Position numbers and translations under genes: made by a program. A DNA stretch of 53,735 nt from Xanthoparmelia taractica. Its lineage: Eukaryota > Ascomycota > Lecanoromycetes > Lecanorales > Parmeliaceae. Location: assembly GCA_033085395.1 (NCBI GenBank), contig JANQBS010000260.1, positions 1-53,735 on the forward strand, written 5' to 3'. The notes beneath the pieces are model-generated. The model made no database searches and was not told where the DNA came from. It saw only the letters and a list, made by a program, of their open reading frames with translations. Below, piece after piece: positions 1 through 13,661 of the stretch. Within the stretch, counting starts at the first letter, position 1. Each line of letters starts with the position of its first letter.

Positions 1-78
1 ATATCCCATACCTTTCGGTATGGTATTCGAAAAACTGGTCCCATACCATCAAATATACCACACCTTTCCGACCCGTAC
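1..78 (+). mobile_element. Right end of a TIR DNA transposon (family K), cut by the window edge
   Basis: The segment ends in CTTTCCGACCCGTA at 65-78. This is the same terminal sequence as the right end of the complete element at 32422-33792, and the inverse of the end starting at 53660. Just inside it is a GC-richer palindromic stretch with repeated 'ccatacc' and 'ggtatgg' motifs, also seen inside the complete copy. Only the end is present, so length and TSD cannot be checked. The sequence after 78 belongs to element J. Confidence 0.6.
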
Positions 79-551
79 TTATCACGTAGTATCTTATTAG
101 ATAATTGAGATACGGGCCTAAATATAATTAGTAATATAACGTCAAAGATCTTATTAACTTCGATAACTTAGTACAATAGTATAAGAATACAATAGCTACT
201 ACTAATATTATTTAAACTTAAACACTATATTATATCTACTTAACTTATCGCTATATTTAAATAACTCAATAAGTATTATTAACCGAGGATTATTTCCCTC
301 TACTCGATAGCGTTTATAGAATTATTAAAAGGAGATATTAATGTATAATTATTGTATGGTTGTTGTGTTTCTATAATATTAACTTGGCCGTTAAAATGAC
401 TTCACTATCTTTAATTTCCCGTCAATTTGAGCATATTATTATCAACGAACTTCGTCTGAAATACGCCTATCAAATAGTAATAATAATATAAACTTTGAAA
501 GCATATACTATGATAAGCGAGGTCGCTCGCTTTTGTTTATTTGCGGGATAT
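79..551 (+). pseudogene. Element J: chromodomain tail and 3' UTR of a sense Gypsy element
   Basis: This is the 3' end of a Ty3/Gypsy chromovirus-type element. Roughly 85-200 reads as a decayed chromodomain C-terminus: a YLxR-W motif, then YN--YNxKDL, with tryptophan and glutamine codons turned into stops as RIP does. The same sequence follows the integrase of element L at about 47215-47345, which supports the reading. The rest is 3' UTR with a stem-loop at 515-532. The upstream gag-pol is not here, because the TIR element at 1-78 lies next to it and the window ends. No intact reading frame remains. Confidence 0.55.
515..532 (+). promoter_or_regulatory. Stem-loop upstream of the J 3' LTR
   Basis: A perfect 7-bp stem AAGCGAG/CTCGCTT around the 4-nt loop GTCG, followed by a T-rich stretch and then the LTR 19 nt later. 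The same structure sits at the same place in elements E, F and I. It may act in 3' end formation or plus-strand priming; that role is inferred. Confidence 0.6.
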
Positions 552-704
552 TATCACGGTTTTTCTATATATCAAAGGCATTTCGAGAAGATCGAGGAGG
601 CTAGGCCAAATATGTATTAGGTTCCCAGCAGAACCTCCGCCCTGCGGCCCTTAGAATTCGACAGACTTTTTAAAACAATCAATCCCAAGACCTTTTCCAT
701 GACA
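552..704 (+). repeat. 3' LTR of element J
   Basis: A segment of 153 bp starting TATCACGG and ending CCATGACA. The ends become the perfect inverted pair TGTCA/TGACA once one G-to-A RIP change is allowed. The middle (about 590-670) keeps CpC- and GpG-rich sequence and is clearly less mutated than its surroundings. A more decayed relative lies at about 47846-47991. The sequence beyond 704 is antisense element M, so J appears inserted in M with candidate TSD CTATT at 705-709; the other TSD copy is outside the window. Confidence 0.65.
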
Positions 705-3700
705 CTATTTTAATAATAAAGTCCTACTTCTAAAATTATTATTCTAATTAATTACTCTTATTTATTATATTAAGACTTTAAAATCTTAATTAAAAATTCT
801 TAATTTTTCTTTCTTCAAAGAGATTTTTATTATTATACTTAATTATATATAATATCTAGTTTTTTCGCTTTTTCTTAAATTATTAATTATAGACTTCTTA
901 TAGCTTCTATATATACTTTAAATTCTTTTCTAAAATTTATTAATTATATTTCTTTGATTAATATTTTTATTTAACTTTATAATATATCTCGCCCTTCTAT
1001 TTTCTTTTATTATATATCTATTTAATTTCTTATTTCTCTTTATTATTAATAAGCTCTAAAAGTAAATACTTCGATATATTGAAATTTTATCTACGATAAT
1101 ATAACTCTAAGAGAAAGAGATAAAAGACAGGATAAATTTTATAAATAACTAATAATATTAGATAATACGTCTATTTTTCGATAACTTCTATAATATAAAA
1201 CGAACTAATTATTTAATATAAAAGCTTTTTATTTAATTAATATTACCTTAATTTTTTAATAGATAATATTATTATATCTTTAGTCTTATACTATTTTAAT
1301 TAATATTTCTTATTATGGACTTTTATATACGTCTCTACTACGCTTTATTAACGCTTCGATAGATTCTCTCGAAGCTATTATAACTTTTTTACTCTATCTT
1401 TTATAGCGAATATCTTTTCTTCGAAATTATTATTCTTAATAGATTCTATAATATTAAGATTATAGTTATATATAACTTCGAAGAATAAATAATTTAAACT
1501 CGTATGCGAAGCGTTTTAATACACGTATTCTACTAAAAATAATAGATCTATTTAATTATGTTATTTAACTATATTAAATAGACGAAGATAATATTCTAAA
1601 ATCTAATTTTATTATTTTATTTAATTATTTATTTATAAATAAAAGACTATACTTAATCTACGCTTTATCTTTAAATAAGAATATATTTTTAATTAATATA
1701 TTTTTATAAATATTAAGTCTTAATCGATAATAATCTTATTTAAAATATCGTATTTAAGAAAGACTTCTTCGAATAGTAACGCTATTAATTCGATTATTAT
1801 TATCTTCTTTATAATCGATAAATATCGAATTATTTTCGTATATCTATCGACTATGATTAAAATAATATTATATACGCTTTTATTACGCTTGGTTAAGAAT
1901 AGATCGATATTAAAGTCTATAATTAGCTTCTTTTATAATATTATTAATTTCGAAAGCGACTATAATTCGTCGTAGAAGTAATATCGAAGCATCTTTATAC
2001 GTTAATATATATTATAAGTTATATAATAATCTTCTACTTCGAGTCGCATATTCGTCTAATAATATTTTCGATAAATAATTTATACGTTTTTTCGATTTTA
2101 AAATATTTAGTTAATTTATTATTATAATAATATCTTAATAGCTCTTAACGAATAAATTCTTTCTTAGAGATATATAGAGCTTTATTATATCTTAAAAGTC
2201 TCGATAAATTAAACGTTTACGCTTCGGCGCTTCGAATACGTTTATTCTATTCTTTAATAATCTTTCGCTCTACGATAAATAAGTCTTTTTATTATAAAAC
2301 TTTAATTAATTCAAATATAATCTCTATTTTCTTAATATATATTATTTCGTATAGAGCTATTATTTTAATTATCATATATGAAACGAATTATTTATAAATA
2401 GTAGTTTTAATAATAGAGTTAAGTTACATATAGACTACGTTACGATATTATCGAGTAAAAATGCTTTCTCTATACTCTCTAGACGATTATTAGCTTAAGA
2501 TTCCCTACGTCTTAATAAATATACTATATCCAAGCATATCTATTATATCGCTATAGTTATCAACTCTAGAAGAGTCTTATAAATCTCTTTCAAATTATTC
2601 GCTTTATTTATATATATATTATATATTATAATTCTCGCGAATATAATAACTTCTTCTTTATAAGAAGTTCGAATTATAATAATAATCGAATTTTAATATT
2701 TTATTTCTATCGTTAACTTCTATTTTAACGTAGATAATATTAGATCTAAAGAGATATTTTTTTTCCTTATAATTTAAACGTCTTAATAACGCGTCGACGA
2801 GATTTATTTTACTCGTCTTATATTATACGAAGAAATTAAATCTTAATAACTTTATAGTATATTATACTTAGCTCTTATTAAGTTATTTTATATTTATAAA
2901 CCTCTTTAAATTATTATAATTTATTTAGATTTTTATCGAATATAGATTATCTTTTAAATAATATTTTTATTACTTAAAAATTACGACTATCGCGAATAAC
3001 TTTTAATTATAAGTTTTATAGTTTTTTTTAATTAAAATTATCTTTCTAGATTAAAAGATAATAGATTTTTATTAATTATTCTTATTTAATGAAGATAGAA
3101 TATCTATAATTATATAATTTAAAGTATCTATTTTCACTCGAATTTTCTCTTTTAAATCGAAGTAACGTAAAATAAATATATCGATAAATATCTTTAAGAG
3201 CTATCGAAACGCACGCTTAGCGTTATGAGATTATATTAATAATCTTAACTTTACGCTATTCTTATTATTTTAAACTAAATCTATAAGAGATATTATAATT
3301 TAAAAATATTGATAAATAAATCGTCGATAGAAATTAACGAATTTAAGAAATATTTAAATTTTATAATATAATTTCGAGATTAATTAGGTTTTAAATAATA
3401 TTTATTCTACGCTTATTTATCGTTACTTCTTCGATAAAAACAATAAGCTTAAAGAAATTCGATATAAGTAATAAAGAATTCGCACTTTTTTAAATTCGTA
3501 TATAGCTTAAATTATCGAAGTTAAAGTAAAACTTATTTAATAAACTTTAGATACTCTAATAACGTATTAAAGTAAATTAAGATATTAATTAATTTTATTA
3601 GAGATTTATTTATATAAATTTAAAATATAATAGAGATGTTAATTAAATTAAATAGTATTATTATATACTTAAAGTAATTATAACGCGTGCGAAACGTAGT

Positions 3701-5955
3701 TTTCTATTCGTTTTCTTTCTCAATTCGCAGACGATAATAAGCGGTCTTAAGATTTAACTTAGTAAAGTAACTCGTATAAGAAATCTAAGATCTCGCTAAT
3801 TAATGAGAATATATAATAATTTTTTATTATAATCTTATTTAGATCTTAATAGTTAACGTATAAGCGTATATTATTATTCTTTTTTAATATAAAAAGAATA
3901 GACGCGTCTATTAGACTTATAAAATAATAAATTCACTCTTTCGCTAAAACTTTATCTAAGTAATTTCTTAGAATCGCTAATTTCGTATTTAATAAATTAA
4001 AAAGATATTTATAAATTCTTTTAACTCTTTAAATAGCTTTAATAATACGATATTATTTCTTATATATATATTCTACTTCTCTAATTCGATTACATTAATT
4101 GTTATTAAAGATAGCGAAGTTATATTATACATTACTAGTATATATATCGCGACTTTCTTCTTTAGAGAATTTGCGAAGTCTTACGATTCTTATATTTCTA
4201 GTATCTCTTCTTCGACTTCGAAACGCTATATTAATATATCTATATCGATATAAAGTTTCTCTATATAATATATAGATAATTCTAAGATAAAAGAAGATTC
4301 TTCTTTATTAATATTATAGAAAATATTTATATATTCGCGAACTTAATTCTAATTATCTTAAGTCTCGTAGTATATATAATACGCCTGATTATAATATATT
4401 AAGTTATTATTTATTTATTTCGGCCTAAATAAAACTATCTTCGAGATCTATTTTAACTCTTATTCGATTACGAATTACTAATTTATTATATTTACTTTAA
4501 TTTTAAGATCTAGATAAAGATCTATAAATATTTTTTTAATTATAATAAATTTTAATTATATATATATTTAATTCTTAAAAGTTAAAGACGATAGCTTAAT
4601 AACTTTTTTCTTTGTTTTAATCTCTAAAGAGTTTATAATAAAAACTTTTTATTTTTTAACTTTATAAAATTTCTAATTTTTCTTACGTTAATAACGAGAT
4701 AGCTATTTATTTACGTTATATCTATAATCTTTATACGATTCTTTTTTAACTCTATATAATTCAAAATAATATATTCTTTTTTATCGTAATTATAATAAAT
4801 TAAGTTACTATAATACTTAATATTTTTATTTAAGAGTTTTACGTGAAATTATCGCTTTAAACGTGAATTTCTAGAATTACTTTCTAAATTATCTCGATTT
4901 TCTTTTTATTTTATTTCTCTTTTCTCTTCTCTTTATCTTTTCTTTTCTTTCTAATATCTTATAATCTTTTTTCTCGCTATACTACTATAATGTATTAAGA
5001 ATTCCATTTCTTAAGATTTATTTTTAAGTAAGTATTTAGCGTTAAAAGAGCGATTTTCGTTTACGAGAGATTTATTTTAACGTTAATAATTTAAGTTTAA
5101 AATTCGAGTCGAATCTTCGTAAAGAATTAATTTACTCGTTATTATTTTATATATAAATATAATAATTAAGTCTTAATAGACTTAAGATATACGCTAAATT
5201 ATTATATCGTTTAAGATTTTAATTAATATATATCTTCGTATCTTTATTAGACGTCTAGCTCGCGATTTATAGAATCTTCGATAAAAATTTAGAAAAGACG
5301 TTAAGAATTCTTCTTAAGTTAAGGTATCTACTAGATAAATAACTTTATAATTATATTATATTTTCTTTAAATCTCCCCGAAGATAACTTTGTATATAGAG
5401 AATTTATACTTTCTTTATACGAAAGTAATATCTTTTCTATCGAAACGCAGTTAATGCGTTATAAGTTTATTCGCGATATTCTTAAACGATTTTTTCTTAA
5501 TATTTCTTTAACTTTATTAATCTTAAATTAAACTACGATAATTTATACACTTTAAGTATATCTGGATTTCCTGTAAATTAATAAAAGATATAGTTTAAAA
5601 CGATTAAAGTAGTAATGTTATTAATCTTAGACACTCGACGAGAAATTTTCTTATTTACTTCTTCTTTATAATAATTAATTAATATTATATTTCCTCTTTT
5701 TAAGATAATAATTTTTATACTTAAAGTTCTTAATCGTTATTCTTTTAAAAGAGCGTGTCGATGACGAGTTATATTCGCGATACGATCGTCTATACTAAGA
5801 GAATTCGATAATTCTTCGCTATTTATTAATTTATATCTATTATAAAATTCTTATTATTCGCCTTTAAGATCGAGATATCTTAATAATATTTATACGTCGA
5901 TTATATTAATTATAGATCGTTACTTCTTATAAAACTATAATAGAATTTATAATAA
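705..5955 (-). pseudogene. Element M: antisense Ty3/Gypsy gag-pol relic
   Basis: On the minus strand this is a RIP-degraded Ty3/Gypsy polyprotein. Reverse transcriptase lies at about 3390-4010: a KLNLKTAYYRLRI-like block at about 3720-3767, then a WKTTFRTRY-type block, then NLKKCEFF near 3440-3500. Integrase lies at about 1300-2400: a zinc-binding region with HDxKLxGHF-like spacing near 2000-2110, the first catalytic Asp in a VDRYTK-like motif at about 1835-1850, and a second Asp in IIID near 1725-1750. RNase H should lie between (about 2600-3350), and 4500-5900 should be gag and protease, though I could not read gag motifs. Stops fall mainly at former Gln and Trp codons. The 3' end is covered by element J. 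Its RT is of the usual fungal Gypsy type, unlike that of E and I. Confidence 0.65.
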
Positions 5956-6128
5956 TGTGAGATTATATAAGAATAGCTATATAATTAATTATATCTATAA
6001 GCTAATTATTAAAGAAAAAGAAAGAAATCTTTTTCTAAATCTCTTCTTATTTCTTTTTCTAAGTGAGCCCCTAGCGTGTGCGAGGCGTCTCGATTAAGAC
6101 TTAACGAAACTCTAATTAAGAGATCTCA
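5956..6128 (-). repeat. Probable 5' LTR of antisense element M
   Basis: The segment begins TGTGAGAT and ends GAGATCTCA, giving TG...CA termini and an inverted pair TGAGAT/ATCTCA. It marks the point where similarity to element A (10830-11010, inverted) stops, so M was inserted into G near here. It contains a short GC-richer patch at about 6062-6090. No second LTR copy is in the window, so the call rests on its ends and position. Confidence 0.4.
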
Positions 6129-6821
6129 TGATATTTTCTTTAAGAAATCTTCTTAGATTTTATATATATAATCTTATAAATTATGAAGACTAGAAAAATA
6201 AAAGACGAAGATTTCTTAAATTAACTTATCTTTTTCTAAGCGTGTATCTTATTAAACTTCTTATTTATTAGCTTACGCGCTTTCGCTATTAAAGAATAAA
6301 TCTTATTCTTTAACTTAATTAATAACGTCTGTGAATTTATAAAGATAAATATTTATAATTATTCTAATTTTAATAAGTTAATAATATCTTTTAAATCTTC
6401 TTAAATTCTAAGATTTTCCTTCGAGATATATTATATAATCTTAATATATTTCGATTTATCGTATATAATAATTTCGTTAAGTAGCTTAATTTCTAAAGAC
6501 GAGTTTACTTCGATCTTCTCGATTATAGACTTTAAATTTAATAGATTAATAAAATTCACTATTATAAGATTCTTAATCGAATTTAATTAAAGAATAATTC
6601 TTAATATTTATAAAATATTTTTCTTTCGCTTTATATTTAATTATCGAATTAACTTAATAATAACGAAAAATAGTTAAAGATAAAATTCTATTATTGCGTA
6701 TTATAATAAAGTTAAGTTTCGTATCTATTAAATAAGTATATATTTTATTTATTAATAATTCGAAGAGAAAGTTACGATTTAATAATAATTTCTTATTACG
6801 TAAAAACACTTTAACGATTTC
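6129..6821 (-). pseudogene. Element G, fragment 1: antisense Gypsy relic
   Basis: This is the minus-strand counterpart of element A at about 10320-11010. The region 6120-6300 matches A 10830-11010 inverted, including the stretch before its RT. It is continuous with 31812 onward: removing element A joins a sequence that matches A itself at 10310-10345. It is therefore an internal piece (between protease and RT) of an older copy of the A family. The rest of G towards its 3' end is not seen, because M begins at 6128. Confidence 0.6.
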
Positions 6822-7033
6822 TATTAGGATTTAGAAGATCCAAGGATACCAAGTAAACACTAGAATGCCAAGCAAACACTAGTGTCTTTCCCGTTGTTCC
6901 TAAGTATCTTAACCGAGCCATTCTAGATAGAAGAACACACACAATACACTTATCAAGACTTTAACTTTAATGCTTTCTTTGCTCGTTTTATTAGCTAGGA
7001 TTTGAAATTTCCTAAATTCGTATATCTTTAATA
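6822..7033 (+). repeat. 5' LTR of element A
   Basis: A segment of 212 bp beginning TATTAGG and ending CTTTAATA. These are RIP-altered forms of the TGTTAGG and CTTTAACA ends kept in the 3' LTR. It is about 19 bp longer than the 3' LTR because of a short tandem duplication near 6849-6885 ('aa[g]yaaacactag' twice). The two LTRs otherwise align throughout. Confidence 0.85.
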
Positions 7034-7035
7034 TT

Positions 7036-7048
7036 TGATAGTAACGCC
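7036..7048 (+). other. Primer-binding site of element A
   Basis: TGATAGTAACGCC lies two bases after the 5' LTR. It is the RIP-altered form of TGGTAGCAACGC, which is intact after the 5' LTR of element E. TGG at the start fits pairing with a tRNA 3' CCA end. I did not assign the tRNA. Confidence 0.65.
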
Positions 7049-10000
7049 TTTGATTTCGATCCAAGATATTAGTCTTAAGTATCGCTAATTTTAATTTAAT
7101 TAATAGCTTTTAGATATTAATTCTTTCGAATTCATCGATTGTAAAATTATTTTTTATTTTATATTTTTTTCGATAATTATTAAAATTATCTATTCTTAAC
7201 CCTCTAATCTTTTAACTTTCTATAATTATTTCTTTTTAAAATCTTACTATTTTTTCGATCGCTAAATCCTTATAATTCGCTATACTATACTTTGAAATTA
7301 CTCTACATCTCGAGATTATCTTATAATTTAAAATTATTATTTATTCTTTAATTATTCTACTATTTAAATATCTTTTACAATTTATTATATTAGAGAATTA
7401 TTTTAATCTTATTATTTAAAAGAAGCTTTCTAGAATTTAATTAATAAGAAAAGAACATTAAAATCTATTAAGAAAAGAACGTGAAGAATTCTTATTAACT
7501 CTTCAAAATTTCTTCGCCTTATTTTTATCTTTTTTCTTTAATATTTAAAGTTTGTAATTATTTATTAATTTTATATTTTTATAAGATCGAGAGTTAAAAT
7601 AATAAACTTAACTTTCTTTTTTTTAAATCTATTTTTAATAATATAATTCTTTTAATTTTTAATTTATTAGATTCTTAAAGATTAAATATTAATTTTTAAG
7701 TCTTTTCACGAATAAGATATATTAATTAATCTCTATTATCGAGAAAATTAATTTTCGATCTTTTTAAATTAATGAAAAAATTTATTTAATTAAGAATAAA
7801 TAAATTAAGATAAGATCTAAATCTATAAAAACTTGTTCTTTATCTTCTTTTTAGACTCTTAATTATTCTATTATATATATTACTCTTAAGACTTTTAAGT
7901 AAGATATACGCTTATTATAATAATTTTACAATTCTTTATCTATTAAGAAAACTCTTAATTTAAAAGAAAATAAGAAATTATTAATATATTTTATTAAAAA
8001 ATTAAGCGAGCGATATTCGATAGAGAAGACTTCTAAATTAATAATAATAGAATTTATATAATAACTTTCTTTATGCTCTAAATTATCTTTATAAATATTA
8101 AATTAATATTAAAAATTTTAAAAGACTTTACTTAGTATTAAAATTCTTCTTTAATTAAGAAAATAATTAAAGTATTATTTTCTTTAAATAAAATCGATTA
8201 AATAATATAAATTATTATAATCTACACTATATAAGCGACGCCTATAAATACGATTAATTTTAAATCGTTAAATCTATTTAAATCTTTAAAATTATAAAAG
8301 GTTTTTAATTAAAATATATAAAAAGAATCTTTAAAAAGCTTTTAAGTATCTAATTTAAAAATTTTTTATTCGAATCTATAAGATTTCTATAGCGCTAATA
8401 ATATTATTTTTAATAATAAGAAAATAATCTATTAAGAAGTATACTCTTTTTATTATAAAATAGAAGATTATATTATTATTAAAAAAGAGAATATAATTCG
8501 ATTTAATCTTTTAACTTATTTTAAAGAATTAACGCTATTTTAATAATAAATACTTTATTTTAAGATAAGAAAGATATTATAATATAATTATCTAATAAAC
8601 TTAAGTGAACTCTTATTTATCTATAAAAACGTTTTAAGATCTTTATATTCTCGATCTTAAATTAACTTATTAAATAAGTATATATTCTTAAAAATATAGA
8701 AGATAAGAGAGATTTTATTAACTACGTATAGAAAATCTTAAAGTATATCGTATAAGCTAATATTATAGATTAGTATATATAGATTATCTAGGCGTGAAAT
8801 TATCTAGATATAAAATTAAAGACTTTTATTTTATTATTTATTATATAAATTATATTACGTTAATTTATAAAAGAATTTAATAATCGAAAGAAGCTATAAT
8901 ATTAATTTAATTAATTAAATAAATCGAAGAATTATTAAGAAATATATAATTATAAACAAGAAAAAGAAAGAGATTAAGATTAAGAACGTAATTTAAAGCG
9001 TATTAAACGATTTAATAAAAAAAGAATTAGTTTAAGAAATAAGATAAGTATTAATAATAATTATAGCGATCTTTCTTTTTTTCTCGATCTTTTAATACAA
9101 TAAATTCTTATATATATTAATAGATATTATAATATTCGAATTATAAATATTAATAGTTAAGCTTTTCCGTATATTTTATATATTTATAATAATTTTATTC
9201 TTTTCTTTAAAATATATAATAAATTTATTCCTCTTTTTTATAGACGTAAAGTTAAAACTTAATAGCGTAATTATTAAATTAATTAAATTCTTAATCTTAA
9301 GTAACTTATAAGAAAGGAGCTTTTAGAATTTAAGTCGTCTTTAATAATTATAGCGAGAAACGCTTAATTAAATTAATATTCGATTAGATGAAATTTTAAA
9401 AAATTTTAAAATTTTAATATTATAGACTCTATAGAAGATCTATTTTTATAATTATTTAGAAGAGAATTCTTATTATATAAAATAATATTATAGAAATATT
9501 AAATATATCTATTTTTAAGATCTTGCTATTTATTACGAAGATAATAATAATTATTTTTATAATATATATAAGAATAGAGTTTCGAAGGAAAAAGATAAGA
9601 AATTTAATTTTAAGAAAGATAAGATAAATATTAAATTAAATTTTCTTCGAATAATTAGTTATATACGTATCTAAAAATTAGTGTTTATAAGAAATAAGTT
9701 CTCTTAAGAAAGATAAAGATTAGATCTAAGATTAATCGATCTTCGAAAGTAATAAAAAAGAAGCTTTTAAAGATTATTAAGTATTTTATTTCTTAAGAAT
9801 AATTAAAATTAATTAAGTCTTTAATATATACGCTTTTTATAAATAAAATAACTTTTCGATTATAATATTATCTTATAAATCTTTTTAATTTTATTAAGAA
9901 CGCTTTATTAAAATTAAGATATTTAAATATTAATTATCTTATAAATATAGATAATCGAATATTTTAAGAAAATTAATTTCTAGCTTCGTCTCGAAGAAAT

Positions 10001-13000
10001 ATAATATTATAATTATCTTAGGAGAAATTAAATTAGATCGTTATTCTATTATTAAGTAAATAATGATTTTTTTCTTTATAAAAGAGAAAACGTCTTAAGA
10101 AAAGATTATAATATTTAAGTTTATTTAAGATATTTATATAATAAATAATCTTAAGATAAATCTTTTTATCGAAATAAATATCTTAGATTTAAAAGATATT
10201 ATTATAAATTTATTAAAGATAAAGATTATTTTTATTAAGTGCGATAATATAGTTATTTTAATATAAGTAATTATAAGCTAAGAGACGTTAAACTATATCT
10301 CTAAAGTCTATAAAAATTATTAAAGTATTCTTACGTAATAAGAAATTACTATTAAATTATAACTTTCTTTTCGAATTATTAATAAATAAAGTATATATTT
10401 ATCTAATAAATACGAACTTTAACTTTATTATAATACGTAATAATAGAGTCTTATCTTTAATTATTTCACGTTATTATTAAATTAAATTAATAATAAAATA
10501 TAAAGCGAAAGAAAAATATTTTATAGATATCGAGAATTATTCTTTAACGAAGACGAATTCGATTAAGAATCTTATAATAGCGAATTTTATTAATCTATTA
10601 AATTCAAAGTTTATAATTAAAGAGATCGAAGTAAATTCGTCTCTAGAAATAAAGCTATTTAATAAAATTATTATATATAATAAGTCGAAATATATTAAGA
10701 TTATATAACGTATCTCGAAGAAAAATCTTAGAATATAAAAGAATTTAAAGAATATTATTAATCTATCGAAATTAAAATAGTTATAAGTATTTATCTTTAT
10801 AAATTAATAGACGTTATTAATTAAATTAAAGAATAAGATTTATTCTCTAATAGCGAAAGCGCGTAAGTTAATAGATAAGAAGTTTAATAAGATATACCCT
10901 TAGGGAAAAATAAGCTAATCTAAGAAATCTTCGTCTTTTATTTTTCTAATCTTCGTGATTTATAAGATTATATATATAGAATTTTAAAAGATTTTCTAAA
11001 GAAAAAAAAGAATTATTATCGATATTCGAGAACTTAACAAGATTATTATTTTTAATAATTATTCTTTATCTCTTTAGAATAATAATATTATTATAATATA
11101 AAGATATATTTTTATTAGTATCGTGAATTATAATAAATAATTTTATTTATTTCTTATGCGATAAGATAATAAATAGAGATTTAATATAATATCTTATCGA
11201 GAATCGAAGTATTTTAATATTACGATAATAGAATTTAAGAATTTCGTTTCTTATATTTAGAGATAGATAAACGATTTTCGACGCCTCTATTAATATTTTA
11301 CTTGATAGTGTATTAATAATAATATTATTTTCTTAAAGATTATAATTAAATACTTTAAGTATTTAAGAATTATTTTTAAATTATTCGTATAATTAAAGAT
11401 TATTCTTAAATTTAAGAAATCTTATTTAGATTTTTTTTTGTTACGCTATTAGATTAATAGATAAATAGATTTAAACTTATTATTATAATCAAAGAAAGAG
11501 TCGCGATTATTAAGAAATTATAATTTCTAAAAATCTTAGAAGTCTTAAAAACTTACGTAGAAATAATTAATTAATTATAATAAAATATAAGATATTTCGC
11601 GTAGATCTTAAAATCTTTATCGCGTCTAAAGATAAAATTATTTAAGCGCTCTTTAATATAAATAAAACGATTTCGAAGAAATTACTTTAAGAATATTACT
11701 ATCGTTCTTATTAAAGAAGAATTAAAATTCTTTCGAGTTTTTTAAAAATTCTTAATTACGAAGATATATTTATATTACTTTAATTCTAATCGCTAATTTT
11801 ATATTAATTTAAATAAATTAAAGCGATATAAATTTAAAATAATAATCTATTATATAAAGGGGAATTTTTGAAAAGTTTCTTTTCTTGAACGAATATAGAA
11901 TTAATTATATTTCTTTTTGAATTACTTAATCTCGCTAAATTACGTTTTTAATCTATTAAATTAAAAGTTATCGCTCTAATCTAGACTTTAAAGAAGATTT
12001 TATATATATTAAAATAATAATTAAAAAGAAAGATTATTATCTTTATTAATTATTTCGCTATTATAAATATTTTTAATAAATAACGCTATTCTTATTCTTT
12101 ATAAATTAAATAAATCTTTAATTTATACGTACTTTATAATATATCTTTTAATTTAATCTTAACGTAAGATAAAGATTTAAAAAATAAAATATTATTTTTA
12201 ACGTTCTCTCGAGATTATTATAAGAGAAAAAAAAGAAATTTTATTATAAACGTAATCGAAGTTCTAAATAATATTTTTTCTTCGTAATAACATTTATTAA
12301 AATACTAAAAAAAATTAAATTAAGCTTAAGAATATTTATATAAAAGATAAGAAGTAAAGAAAAATACTTAAGATCTTATAAATAGAAAAATAGAAGCTTC
12401 TTAAGAATAATAAGATTAAAGAATACGTTAAACTATTAGCGATCTAATTTCTACTTTGTAACGATCTTATCTATTATGAAGATAATCTTAATAATTAAGA
12501 ATAATTATAGTTATAAGAGATTTTAGCGCACTTACGAGAGAATTATAAAAATTTATTATATAAAATATCTTATTAAGCGATTAAAGCGATATATTCTTTA
12601 TTATTCTTAATGTTAGTTAAATTAAATTAAAAGATATTTAATTAATAGAAGTCTTAATTCTATTCTCACTTCGATATTAATCTTTTATATTATTATTATT
12701 AACTTTATACTTATACTTTCTATATTAAAAAATAAGTTTAATATAATAATAATTATAATCGATAAGTTCTTAAAGAAGATTATAATAATATTAAAAAATA
12801 AATACTTAAGAATTAGCTAAATAGACATTCGTATTATTACTCGTTTTAATAAATTAAGAAATTTTAAGAATAATTATCTTAAATCGAGATTTTTAGTTTT
12901 TTTTAAAGCTTTAAAAAACTATTTTTAAAACTCTAAAAATAGATCTAATAATTTGAATTATATATTATTCTTAGATTAATAAATAAATAAAATAAAGGAA

Positions 13001-13085
13001 TTAGACGATTAAGATTACTTTAAGATATTATATTATCTATTATCTTAATAAGCTCTAAGATATATTTATTATATATTTAAGAAAT
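7049..13085 (+). pseudogene. Element A gag-pol relic, 5' part (gag/protease, RT, RNase H, start of integrase)
   Basis: Decayed Gypsy polyprotein. Gag and protease should lie between about 7440 and 10330; the 10140-10320 part reads like the conserved block after retropepsin in fungal Gypsy elements (NLKxNLFI...ILxLKDIIINL). RT occupies about 10950-11600 and ends with a GFPSVTLLGQ-like motif near 11430-11455, followed by a KERVA-IKKL-type stretch. RNase H follows at about 11700-12200. Integrase starts near 12300, with an ERxNQTIKITLRYY-like motif at about 12995-13030 just before the interruption by element E. Stops sit mainly at Gln and Trp codons. Antisense copies G and H align over parts of this range and confirm the order. 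Confidence 0.6.
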
Positions 13086-13228
13086 TGTCACGGAAAACAC
13101 ACTTGCCAAGCTAATCGAGAAAGCTAGGGCAAGTGCTTGGCAGGCTGACTAACTTAGATAGATTTTTCCAACTTAGAATAATCAAGAATTAGACACCCAT
13201 CTGACCATATACACTCTTAGCTGTTATA
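13086..13228 (+). repeat. 5' LTR of element E
   Basis: A segment of 143 bp beginning TGTCACGG and ending CTGTTATA (TTACA in the 3' copy). It is followed at once by an intact PBS. It is among the least RIP-mutated sequences in the window. Confidence 0.85.
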
Positions 13229-13231
13229 GTA

Positions 13232-13245
13232 TGGTAGCAACGCTC
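13232..13245 (+). other. Primer-binding site of element E
   Basis: TGGTAGCAACGCTC lies three bases after the 5' LTR, in unmutated form. Elements F (antisense, about 21106-21119) and A (7036-7048) carry the same site with RIP-type changes, so these families probably prime from the same tRNA. Confidence 0.7.
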
Positions 13246-13661
13246 AAATAGCTGTTATTAGCTATTCCAGGAGATCCTTCATCATTGCTTCATCATTGCT
13301 TAATCAGTACTTGTTGTATTCGTTGAGATAACCCTCCGCGGAGAACTGCATTCTGTCTGGTGAGATCCGCATACAAAATCATCGGAATTCATACCCGGAC
13401 GGTCGGAATCTCACTGACACACTCACTATCATCACGATCATCGCTGCGGCTCACTTATTATTGCTGCATCATTGTATTGCTGCTATTGTAGACAATATCA
13501 CTATCGTTTCAAGCACGTTGCCGTCCCCTTCAGACTACTTATCTCACTATCTTTACTATATTTGCATAAAAAAGAAGAAAAATACTATATTATTTAATTG
13601 CATAATAAAGAGGACTTTAATTCTTATAATATATATCTTTATATTAATAAAAAACCCTTGT
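13246..13661 (+). other. 5' untranslated leader of element E, little mutated
   Basis: This is the leader between PBS and gag, cut at 13661 by element F and resuming at 21291. The part up to about 13560 has balanced composition and few RIP changes. The equivalent leader of F (about 20700-21105, inverted) is heavily changed. The short open frame at 13461-13688 runs from the leader into the F LTR and is not a gene. Confidence 0.6.
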
